DNA from: Archaeoglobales archaeon
GTDB taxonomy: Archaea; Halobacteriota; Archaeoglobi; Archaeoglobales; Archaeoglobaceae
Length of the DNA: 7,161 nt
NCBI GenBank assembly: GCA_003662985.1
Contig: QMZD01000087.1
Location: forward strand, 1-7,161
Reading direction: 5' to 3'
The notes beneath the pieces are model-generated. The model saw nothing but the letters and a program-made list of their open reading frames with translations, ran no database searches and had not been told where the DNA came from. Each line of letters begins with the position of its first letter. The first letter of the stretch is position 1. This document shows positions 1 through 6,069 of the stretch, piece after piece. Both the position numbers and the translations under genes were made by a program.

Positions 1-695
1 CCAATTGCATCCTTATCAAATATGGCATAAGCTCTGGCAAGCCTGTAGACAGCTAGGTTAGAAATTATTCTTAGATAAACCCTACCCCCAGTAATCTTCT
101 CAATGAGGGGGGCAACAGCTTCAGCCATCGTATTCACAGCATTTGCCCCCATCGCATCTCTGACATCCACAACGAGGTGGATGATGAGCATCTCACCTTT
201 TATCGTGTTTATAACCCTAGCCTCAACATCCACACATCCGCCTCCTAATGAGACGAGCATGGGGTCTTGTTCATTTGCCTTCTCGAGGATCTCATCTTTA
301 TGGGCAAGAACCTCAAGCCTGGCGAAATACGGGTTGGTATCGACAACCTGAATTTGGCCGATCATTCTTGGGCCGGTAGAAGATGTTTTAAATCCTCCTT
401 TGAATCTCGCCATTTTTGCAGCATTACTGGCTGCTGCAACGACGCTTGGCTCCTCAATAACCATAGGGATGAGATAATCCTTCCCATCGATCAGAAAATT
501 TGTCGCTATACCAAGGGGAAGTTCAAAAGTTCCTATAACGTTTTCAATCATCCTGTTAGCGATATCCAATGGAAGACTTCCCGTTTTTGAGAGAGTTTTT
601 TCATCCTCCTCACCTAATTCAGCAAACTCAGCAACCTTTTTTAGCCTCTCCTCAACGGAAAATTTGTAGAATCCTTCAATTCTCGAAGACTTCAT
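1..695 (-). CDS. mvaA: Class II hydroxymethylglutaryl-CoA reductase, N-terminal part (cut by window edge)
   Basis: The enzyme converts HMG-CoA to mevalonate using NAD(P)H. In archaea this is the committed step toward the isoprenoid chains of membrane lipids; it is cytosolic. The open frame from ATG 695-693 runs 231 codons without a stop to the window edge, out of roughly 430 for the family. Hallmarks in order are ENVIGTFELPLGIATNF at residues 51-67, IEEPSVVAAASN at 80-91 (holding the catalytic Glu of the family), SLGGGCVD at 149-156 and the dinucleotide-binding DVRDAMGAN at 177-185. The catalytic Lys, second Asp and His would lie beyond the cut. These motifs match the soluble class II (Pseudomonas mevalonii-like) form, not the class I form of most archaea. 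The studied Archaeoglobus fulgidus class II enzyme accepts both NADH and NADPH; by homology this one probably makes mevalonate rather than degrading it. No Shine-Dalgarno precedes the ATG, which fits a leaderless transcript. The gene sits 85 bp behind the ABC operon and is probably transcribed separately. Confidence 0.95.
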   Translation of the reverse strand, partial: MKSSRIEGFYKFSVEERLKKVAEFAELGEEDEKTLSKTGSLPLDIANRMIENVIGTFELPLGIATNFLIDGKDYLIPMVIEEPSVVAAASNAAKMARFKGGFKTSSTGPRMIGQIQVVDTNPYFARLEVLAHKDEILEKANEQDPMLVSLGGGCVDVEARVINTIKGEMLIIHLVVDVRDAMGANAVNTMAEAVAPLIEKITGGRVYLRIISNLAVYRLARAYAIFDKDAI

Positions 696-717
696 GGGTT
701 TAAGTTAAAACTGGATG

Positions 718-732
718 ATTTAAAATTTTCCC
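718..732 (-). promoter_or_regulatory. Probable archaeal TATA box/BRE for the HMG-CoA reductase gene
   Basis: On the minus strand the sequence reads GGGAAAATTTTAAAT, a purine-rich BRE-like stretch followed by a TTTTAAAT TATA-like box. Its centre is about 27 bp upstream of the A of the reductase ATG, so transcription would begin at or very near the start codon. This agrees with the missing Shine-Dalgarno site. The assignment rests on position and composition only. Confidence 0.55.
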
Positions 733-741
733 ACACTGTGG
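731..741. repeat. Short inverted repeat CCACA-C-TGTGG next to the reductase promoter
   Basis: The 5-bp arms are perfect with a one-base centre. The element lies directly upstream of, and touches, the BRE side of the reductase TATA box. It could be a regulator site for the reductase promoter. A perfect 5-bp repeat can also occur by chance, and it is not followed by a T-run that would make it a terminator of the ABC operon. Confidence 0.3.
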
Positions 742-780
742 TTTGGGATTTGTTTGGCTACTACTTAACTTATGATCCAT

Positions 781-3120
781 TCAGCTTATAAATTCCTTGG
801 TTATCCTATCTATTTCCATTCGCTTTATGTAACGGATTCCCGGTATCAATGAAACTGCCAAAACGACGAATACTAAGACTACCGTTATCACATAGGTCCT
901 TGGGTAGATTACAAGGGGGAGATGATAAAGTTCACTTTCGAAGGATAAAAAGTAGAGTTTTGCAAGTCCATAGGCGAGGGGAAGTCCAGCAACAATCCCC
1001 ATCAAGCCAATTATCATGTTCTCGATGAACAGAGTGATTGAGACCTCTTTTGCCGTATACCCGATCATTCTGAGCGTGGCGATTTCCCTACTTCTCTCCA
1101 GCAGATTCACCGTTGTCGTGTTGAAAATCGACGCGAAACCAAGAGAAGCTCCAAATAATAGGGAAAAGAATATGAATACGTAAAAGAAACCCATGAGTTG
1201 CATCATGTCCTCTTTGTAGCCTTCTATGGTATCAACCCTAAGGACACGCTCGTCATCTTCCAGTTTGCTTTTAACCCTCTCCAATTCTGATTTTTCAACC
1301 GAAATTATAACCTGATTGAATCCATCTATTCTCAGCATTCTCTGAAGCTCCTCAAGGCTTGCGAATGCCGCGGGCGAGAGAACTATTTCAACAACATCGT
1401 AGACCAAGACACTTTTCTTACCTTTTTCAGTCAAAATGCTTATTTTCTCACCCTTTACTATGCCGAGATTTTTCGCCATTGACTGGGGAAAGAGGATACC
1501 CTTCGGTGGCATGAGATGGACTCTTCCTTCCCCATCGAAAACCCGGTACAAATCCTGATTTGGCATCCCCATAAGGCTTATGGCCTTCGTCTCCCCTCCC
1601 TTCTCGATGAGAAAATAGCCGCTCAAGATCGGATAAGCTTCGCTCACACCTTTTATCTTTCTGACATCCTCAAGAAAGTCTTGGGACTGGTAGCCAGCGA
1701 GCCTCACGTCAAGATCGTAGTTCAGCGCTTTATTGAAAGTCAAGTCCATAGTGAAATCGACCGCATCAACGAAAACCATTGAAACCATTATCAGCATCAG
1801 GCTCGCTACAACACTGAAAATTGAGTAGGCGGTTCTCTTTTTATTTCTGAAGAGGTTTCTGATGGAGAATTTTGTCAGCATCGATGCACGCGTTGAAACC
1901 TTCAGGAATCTTTCTAGGTACTTCTCAAATATGGACTCCTCTTTAGTCTCAATGATTCCCCGCATCACGTGGGCTATTTCGAGCTTAGAAGCGCTTCTTG
2001 CTACGAGAAAACCGGATATGACAGGGGTAAAGGAGGCTAAAAAACCTGCTGCAATAATATCGTAGTGTGGTTTTGCGATTGAATTGGGAAGGTTGAGGAT
2101 GGCCGTGTATTCTTTAGTGAGAACTACCGCTATGGCGTAACCAGCAGCATTTCCAGCTGTGCCGGCGAGAATTGCGATGACTAAAGGATGTTTGAGGTAG
2201 TGGAGCAGCACTTCCCTCCTCGAAATTCCAAGAGCCATCATAACGGCCATGTAGCCTATCTGCTCTTTAACAAGCCTTGTCTGAAGAACATAAACGGCGA
2301 AAATGGATATTAAGAGGAAGAATGATGGAAAAAGGAAAGCTAGCTGTTTAAAACCTTCGAGATCGAGCTGTAGAAGTTTTTTACTCGGCTGATTCTCTCC
2401 TGTATAGAAATTCAAGATGTTGTATCCCTTCAGCTTGTAGAGACACCTTGAAAGAACCTCTTCGCTATCGGCATAGCTCTGAACTCTCACCTTAACTTCA
2501 TTTATTCTGTCACCAAAGATCTCTTTCAACGTTTGCTCCGGGACAAATGCTACACCAAGCGTTCTGGGGGTGGTGAAGTACTCTCCTTCCTCAACGATCC
2601 AAATGAATTCTGGACTGTAAACCAGTCCGCTAACTCTCAAATTGAGGTCTCTGCCATTAACCCTCACTTTAACGAAGTCACCCACCGATATGCCATGATA
2701 GTCCGCGAATTTTTTCAGCAAAAGGACGGATCTCGAGTTTTTGGGAAAGTAACCTCCTTCCACGAAATACAGCTTGTTTATCTTCGGTTTCTCTGGAAGG
2801 GATATCAGATAAAGTCTTATCTCCGATTGCTCAGCTTTCATCGATGCTTTTACCTTCAGCCTCCCCTCTGCTTCAAGAACTCCATCTATCTTTTTGATTT
2901 CTTTAATAACACCCGAAGGGGCGCTTACAACAGTTATAGACGCATCTTCGAATTCAGATTCTTCATAAAAGGTGTTGTAGGTCTCTTTGATGTTAAGATA
3001 CGACGTATAGAACGATGAAAAGAGCATGACCCCTAAGAAGACAATGAAGGTAACGGCAAAGAACATTCCTTTTTTAGCCTTTATGTCCCTGAAAACCTTC
3101 AGATTGAGCAAAGAGACCAT
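781..3120 (-). CDS. FtsX/MacB-family ABC transporter permease with two MacB-like halves
   Basis: This is the membrane subunit of a MacB/LolCDE-type ABC system, a class that couples ATP hydrolysis to movements of large extracytoplasmic domains instead of moving substrate through a membrane channel. At 779 residues it is about twice one FtsX-type half. Predicted layout: TM1 at about 19-40, extracytoplasmic domain 41-258, TM2-4 at about 261-280, 311-335 and 352-374; then TM5 at about 431-452, second external domain 453-640, TM6-8 at about 643-667, 698-722 and 742-762. Each half starts with a basic amphipathic stretch (LLNLKVFRDIKAKKG at 4-18, FSIRNLFRNKKRT at 418-430). Each also has a coupling-helix motif after its second helix (KEQIGYMAVMMALG at 285-298, ERSREIATLRMIGY at 675-688). 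ATG at 3120 is preceded by GGAG six bases away. The ATPase gene ends 33 bp upstream, so the pair is one transporter. The family is clear; the substrate is unknown. Confidence 0.93.
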   Translation of the reverse strand: MVSLLNLKVFRDIKAKKGMFFAVTFIVFLGVMLFSSFYTSYLNIKETYNTFYEESEFEDASITVVSAPSGVIKEIKKIDGVLEAEGRLKVKASMKAEQSEIRLYLISLPEKPKINKLYFVEGGYFPKNSRSVLLLKKFADYHGISVGDFVKVRVNGRDLNLRVSGLVYSPEFIWIVEEGEYFTTPRTLGVAFVPEQTLKEIFGDRINEVKVRVQSYADSEEVLSRCLYKLKGYNILNFYTGENQPSKKLLQLDLEGFKQLAFLFPSFFLLISIFAVYVLQTRLVKEQIGYMAVMMALGISRREVLLHYLKHPLVIAILAGTAGNAAGYAIAVVLTKEYTAILNLPNSIAKPHYDIIAAGFLASFTPVISGFLVARSASKLEIAHVMRGIIETKEESIFEKYLERFLKVSTRASMLTKFSIRNLFRNKKRTAYSIFSVVASLMLIMVSMVFVDAVDFTMDLTFNKALNYDLDVRLAGYQSQDFLEDVRKIKGVSEAYPILSGYFLIEKGGETKAISLMGMPNQDLYRVFDGEGRVHLMPPKGILFPQSMAKNLGIVKGEKISILTEKGKKSVLVYDVVEIVLSPAAFASLEELQRMLRIDGFNQVIISVEKSELERVKSKLEDDERVLRVDTIEGYKEDMMQLMGFFYVFIFFSLLFGASLGFASIFNTTTVNLLERSREIATLRMIGYTAKEVSITLFIENMIIGLMGIVAGLPLAYGLAKLYFLSFESELYHLPLVIYPRTYVITVVLVFVVLAVSLIPGIRYIKRMEIDRITKEFIS

Positions 3121-3153
3121 TTTTATCTCCTTAAAAGATTATGACAATCAAAA

Positions 3154-3921
3154 CTACCACTCAAGTTCATCCGGATCCAGGGGGCTCTCGTTCTCAACGA
3201 CTTTCTCAACCTCTCCGTCCTTGAGGTAAACCACCTTATCCGCTATCTCGGATATAATGCTGTTGTGGGTAACGAGGATGACCGTCTTTTTCTCCTTTAA
3301 GTTTATTTCTCTCATGACTTTGAGCACTTTCTTGCCCGTTTTGAAATCCAAACTTCCGGTTGGTTCATCAGCCAGTATAAGAGGTGGATTCTTTACGAGT
3401 GCCCTTGCTATGGCAACGCGTTGCTGCTCTCCACCGCTGAGCTCAGATGGAAAGTGGTTTGCCCTATCGAGTATTCCAACTATATCAAGCACCTCGTCCA
3501 CGTTCCTTGGATTCTCTACGAGCTCTGCCGCAAGCAAAACATTCTCTTTTGCCGTTAAAGTTGGAATGAGATTGAAGAACTGAAAGATGTAGCCGATGTT
3601 TCTTCGCCTGTGGTAGGTCATTCCAACCTCATCAAGCTTTGAAACATCGCTTCCATTGAAGATTATTCTCCCTCTCGTGGGATTATCGATTCCTCCTATC
3701 ACGTTCAGCAGGGTTGTTTTTCCACAGCCAGAGGGGCCAAGAACAACAACAAAATCGCCCTGATCTACCTCGAGATTTATTCCTCTGAGTGCCACAACAT
3801 CTACTGCTCCCATTTTGTAGATCTTCCATACGTCTTCAAGGACGAGTATTGGGCTTTCTGGAGCTTTTTTGGTTTTTGTTTTGGTTTTTGTTTTCGTTTT
3901 TGGAATTGTCTCTCCTTTCAT
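3154..3921 (-). CDS. ABC transporter ATP-binding protein, LolD/MacB type, with Lys-Thr-rich N-terminal tail
   Basis: This is the cytoplasmic ATPase that would drive the adjacent permease. All nucleotide-binding motifs are intact: Walker A GPSGCGKT at 62-69, Q-loop Gln114 in YIFQFFNL, signature LSGGEQQ at 161-167, Walker B LILADE at 181-186 with catalytic Glu186, D-loop SLD at 190-192 and H-loop His219 in VTHN. The EQQR signature and overall length (255 residues against about 225-235) fit the LolD/MacB/FtsE group. The extra length is a tail of about 23 residues containing five Lys-Thr pairs (residues 8-17), then KK, before the first strand [15 protein letters not shown] 3921-3919 is the only Met before the ATPase core and follows a purine-rich GGGAAGGGAT stretch, a less standard ribosome site than those of its neighbours. 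It lies 31 bp behind the Ig-domain gene and 33 bp before the permease, all in one direction. Confidence 0.95.
   Translation of the reverse strand: MKGETIPKTKTKTKTKTKKAPESPILVLEDVWKIYKMGAVDVVALRGINLEVDQGDFVVVLGPSGCGKTTLLNVIGGIDNPTRGRIIFNGSDVSKLDEVGMTYHRRRNIGYIFQFFNLIPTLTAKENVLLAAELVENPRNVDEVLDIVGILDRANHFPSELSGGEQQRVAIARALVKNPPLILADEPTGSLDFKTGKKVLKVMREINLKEKKTVILVTHNSIISEIADKVVYLKDGEVEKVVENESPLDPDELEW
3865..3900 (-). repeat. Hexanucleotide AAAACN tandem repeat encoding Lys-Thr pairs in the ATPase N-terminus
   Basis: On the minus strand six successive 6-base units read AAAACG, AAAACA, AAAACC, AAAACA, AAAACC, AAAAAA. Five encode Lys-Thr and the last Lys-Lys (residues 8-19). Because the unit is two codons, gain or loss of units would change the length of the tail without breaking the frame. 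Confidence 0.85.
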
Positions 3922-3952
3922 ATCCCTTCCCTTGTTTTGTTAATTTCCATCA

Positions 3953-5440
3953 CTACTTTCTCCGTCCCCTTATCTTTTTGATTGTTACCAACAGAGCGAT
4001 GCCCACGACTACAATCGCTGCAAACAGGTAGATTTCTCCTCCACCCTGTTCGAAGACATAAAGCGAGAATTCCTTTTCAACCTCATACCTATCAAATTTT
4101 TGATCCATGTAACTGATTACAGCCTCGATCCTTTTCTCTCCGGCTTCATTGGCAATCAGATCGAATGATGCCGTAGCGGAATCTCCACTTTCGAGAGTTC
4201 CAATAAAGTAGCTTTTCTTACCCGATATCCCCTCAGGCAGAATTAGATTGATGCTTACAGCCTTTGCGTCTTGCTTTCCACTGTTTTCCAGCTGAAGGGA
4301 GAGCTTAAAGCGGGTTCCTGCTGTAAGTATTTGGGGGGAGGTAAAAACACCCGCTATGTCGAGGCTTATCTTGCCTCTCTCCGAAACGAATACGTTAAAA
4401 TTCTCGAGAACTCTCTTTTCCTCATCATGTTCATAAAATACCTGAACCTCAAACGGGAAGACTCCAGTTTTATTACCACTTTTAAGGGTGAAAGAGACCG
4501 TTTTCATCTCCTTCTTTTTGAGTGTGCCCAGTAATTTCTCAGTTTCACCCTGGAAACCTTCAGGGATTCCAAGTTCCACTCTGACATTTTTAGCCTCATC
4601 GAATCCAGTGTTTTCAACTGCAAGATTTAACGTGAAATCCATGTCCGGATAGATTCTTTCAGGTGTGGTTTTATCCACGGAAATCACTATTTCTGGTCTT
4701 CCAATAACATTCATGGAGACAGTAATCGTATCCGTCGCTATATTTCCGAAATCATCCGTATAACCTACTTCAATTGGGATTTCGTAAACTCCGATCTCAA
4801 GCGAACCATCTGTGGTAAGGGTGAAATTGAGGATTCTTTCCTCACCTGTACTCCATTCTTTAAAGTAGAATTTGCTTGTATTACTAACAATGCCCTCCGG
4901 AGTTTTAAGGTAAACTTTGACATCTCTGGCCTTTCCACCGTTGTTCTTGATCTTTATGCTGCATTCTTTTCTGCTCGAAGGCTCAATTTCAACGCTCCCT
5001 ATCGCCGAAAATGATGGTTTATCTGAAACCTTGAGAACGATCACATTCCGGATTGATTCGCTTCCGTTAGCCCTGAGGTTCACGCTTAACTCATAAAACC
5101 CCGATTTTTCAGCCCGCAATTTCAGCTCAGCCGATGCTGTTCCTTGAGGAACCCCACCGAGATTGAGGTAGACGTATGAGACTTCTTTTCCCCTTTCAAT
5201 TATCGCAAGCCCTTCTTCCTTTTCACTAATAAACAACTCAACGGTCGTAACATCATTTCCGAGATTCGTCACGTAAAGCTGGAGAACAAATTCTCCTATA
5301 GAGGGATTAGCGGGAATCGTTTTGTAGGTAAGGCTGAGTGGGGATGCTGACGAAATCTGGATTAACAGCATTAGAAACAAACTTAAGAGGGTGATTTTAG
5401 CCACTCCTCTAAATTTAGATTTAACTCTTTCTCCTTTCAT
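3953..5440 (-). CDS. Secreted, C-terminally membrane-anchored protein with about four Ig-like CARDB/NEW3-type domains
   Basis: Predicted to sit on the outer face of the cell membrane. The N-terminus (residues 1-33) is a signal peptide: basic MKGERVKSKFRGVAK, hydrophobic core 16-29, small residues SSAS near the cut. The C-terminus has one transmembrane helix (about 470-487) followed by basic KKIRGRRK, so the bulk would be outside with a short cytosolic tail. Between them are about four beta-rich repeats, near 35-140, 145-246, 248-352 and 358-464. Most contain the pattern of CARDB/NPCBM-associated domains: a strand, then an asymmetric 'ENTG/ENSG/NNGG' turn, then A(K/R)xVxVxL (VENTGFDEAKNVRVEL at 275-290; LENSGKQDAKAVSINL at 384-399). 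Four N-glycosylation sequons occur (Asn125, 187, 205, 323). There is no PGF-CTERM sortase motif. Its ATG directly abuts the TetR stop and the ABC genes follow, so it is probably an external partner of the transporter; that role is inference. Confidence 0.85.
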   Translation of the reverse strand: MKGERVKSKFRGVAKITLLSLFLMLLIQISSASPLSLTYKTIPANPSIGEFVLQLYVTNLGNDVTTVELFISEKEEGLAIIERGKEVSYVYLNLGGVPQGTASAELKLRAEKSGFYELSVNLRANGSESIRNVIVLKVSDKPSFSAIGSVEIEPSSRKECSIKIKNNGGKARDVKVYLKTPEGIVSNTSKFYFKEWSTGEERILNFTLTTDGSLEIGVYEIPIEVGYTDDFGNIATDTITVSMNVIGRPEIVISVDKTTPERIYPDMDFTLNLAVENTGFDEAKNVRVELGIPEGFQGETEKLLGTLKKKEMKTVSFTLKSGNKTGVFPFEVQVFYEHDEEKRVLENFNVFVSERGKISLDIAGVFTSPQILTAGTRFKLSLQLENSGKQDAKAVSINLILPEGISGKKSYFIGTLESGDSATASFDLIANEAGEKRIEAVISYMDQKFDRYEVEKEFSLYVFEQGGGEIYLFAAIVVVGIALLVTIKKIRGRRK

Positions 5441-5980
5441 TTATCTTACCTCCTTTCTACCGTTTTCCAACTTCCTGCAATCTATAAATTCCAAAACTAT
5501 CTTCTTGTATTCTTCTATGTTCTTAATGTCGAAAAGATAGTGGTAGAGTGAGAGACCATCCAGCATCGCGCTAATCAGCAAGGCCGTTTTTTTAGGCTCC
5601 CTTATCCCTTCCTTAACAAACAGCGGGTAAATAACCCGCTCCATAATTTCCTCAAAAAGTTCTCTGAATCTTTCAAACCTCTTTCTTTTTGCTATCACCT
5701 CTGCAACATACATCGAAAACTCCAGAAGAGGTTTTCTTCCAGTAAGAGTGCTGAAACCCATATCAACGAGATCTGAAATTGATCTAATCTCTCCCTCCAT
5801 CAAGAATTTTCTTGTTCCGTAAATTGCTACCTCCCCAACCAGATTTTCTTTGTTTTTGAAGTGGTAGAAGATCAGGCTTTTTGAGACCCCAGCTTTCTTT
5901 GCTATTTCCTCAACTGTAACCTCGTATGGAGGCTTTGACATGTAAAGCTGAAACGCTGCCTCCAAAATCCCTTCCTTCAT
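5441..5980 (-). CDS. TetR/AcrR-family transcriptional repressor, first gene of the ABC operon
   Basis: A one-component regulator: an N-terminal helix-turn-helix binds a palindromic operator as a dimer, and a helical C-terminal domain binds a small ligand that releases DNA. The DNA-binding part is plain at residues 22-47 (from ATG 5980): TVEEIAKKAGVSK, then SLIFYHFKNKENL, the most conserved TetR signature. The remainder to residue 179 is helical, with LISAMLDGLSLYHYLF near 135-150 resembling the TetR C-terminal core. Length is at the short end of the family's usual 180-220. The frame could also open at TTG 6001 (7 residues longer), but that codon lies in the probable TATA box and would not be on a transcript starting near 5980, so the ATG is preferred. 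The stop abuts the start of the Ig-domain gene. An 18-bp palindrome just upstream suggests self-repression of the whole four-gene operon. The ligand cannot be told. Confidence 0.93.
   Translation of the reverse strand: MKEGILEAAFQLYMSKPPYEVTVEEIAKKAGVSKSLIFYHFKNKENLVGEVAIYGTRKFLMEGEIRSISDLVDMGFSTLTGRKPLLEFSMYVAEVIAKRKRFERFRELFEEIMERVIYPLFVKEGIREPKKTALLISAMLDGLSLYHYLFDIKNIEEYKKIVLEFIDCRKLENGRKEVR
5448..5453 (-). promoter_or_regulatory. Strong Shine-Dalgarno GGAGGT inside the end of the TetR gene
   Basis: GGAGGT lies 7 bases before the ATG of the Ig-domain protein and inside the last codons of the TetR gene, whose TAA is immediately followed by that ATG (TAAATG). This is the best ribosome site in the window and fixes the start of the downstream gene. 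It implies translational coupling of regulator and membrane protein on one message. Confidence 0.85.
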
Positions 5981-5982
5981 AA

Positions 5983-6000
5983 TGACTGACTGGTCAGTCA
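5983..6000. promoter_or_regulatory. Palindromic operator, probable binding site of the adjacent TetR-family repressor
   Basis: TGACTGAC-TG-GTCAGTCA is an inverted repeat with perfect 8-bp arms and a 2-bp centre. Each arm is itself built from repeated TGAC/GTCA units. Size and form match TetR-family operators. It covers roughly positions -3 to -20 relative to the repressor ATG, directly between the TATA box and the expected transcription start, so a bound dimer would block RNA polymerase or TFB. I saw no second copy in this window. Confidence 0.85.
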
Positions 6001-6013
6001 AATACTATAGTTT
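6001..6013 (-). promoter_or_regulatory. Probable TATA box of the tetR-ABC operon
   Basis: The minus strand reads AAACTATAGTATT, with an AT-rich core at 6003-6010 centred about 27 bp upstream of the repressor ATG at 5980. This is the same spacing as at the HMG-CoA reductase promoter and predicts a leaderless message beginning at or next to the ATG. No Shine-Dalgarno precedes the ATG, as expected. The 18-bp operator directly adjoins it. Confidence 0.6.
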
Positions 6014-6069
6014 GTGGTTTAGGTCATCATGAAGATAAACTAAAAGCCGAATAACGGTATTCAACTCGC

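Noticed and set aside
103..590. Two plus-strand open frames of 82 and 107 codons
   Set aside because: They lie antisense to the HMG-CoA reductase gene, whose minus-strand translation is unmistakable; their products have no recognisable motifs.
696..780. A terminator between the permease gene and the HMG-CoA reductase gene
   Set aside because: No run of more than four T residues follows a stable hairpin on the minus strand; the only inverted repeat has 5-bp arms and lies by the promoter.
1516..3018. Plus-strand open frames inside the permease gene, the longest 161 codons
   Set aside because: They are antisense shadows of a well-supported 779-codon gene and show no family features or plausible ribosome sites.
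3257..4534. Plus-strand open frames opposite the ATPase and Ig-domain genes
   Set aside because: The minus-strand genes carry complete motif sets and fit the operon; the antisense products are low-quality sequence.
3911..5440. Shared first 11 bases (ATGAAAGGAGA) of the Ig-domain gene and the ATPase gene
   Set aside because: The AAAGGAGA looks like a ribosome site inside the coding start, but no start codon follows at a usable distance in either gene; probably coincidence.
6031..6047. Terminator after the YdeI-family gene
   Set aside because: The minus strand is T-rich here (CTTTTAGTTTATCTTC), which could allow archaeal termination, but there is no long T-run or clear hairpin, so it is not listed as a feature.
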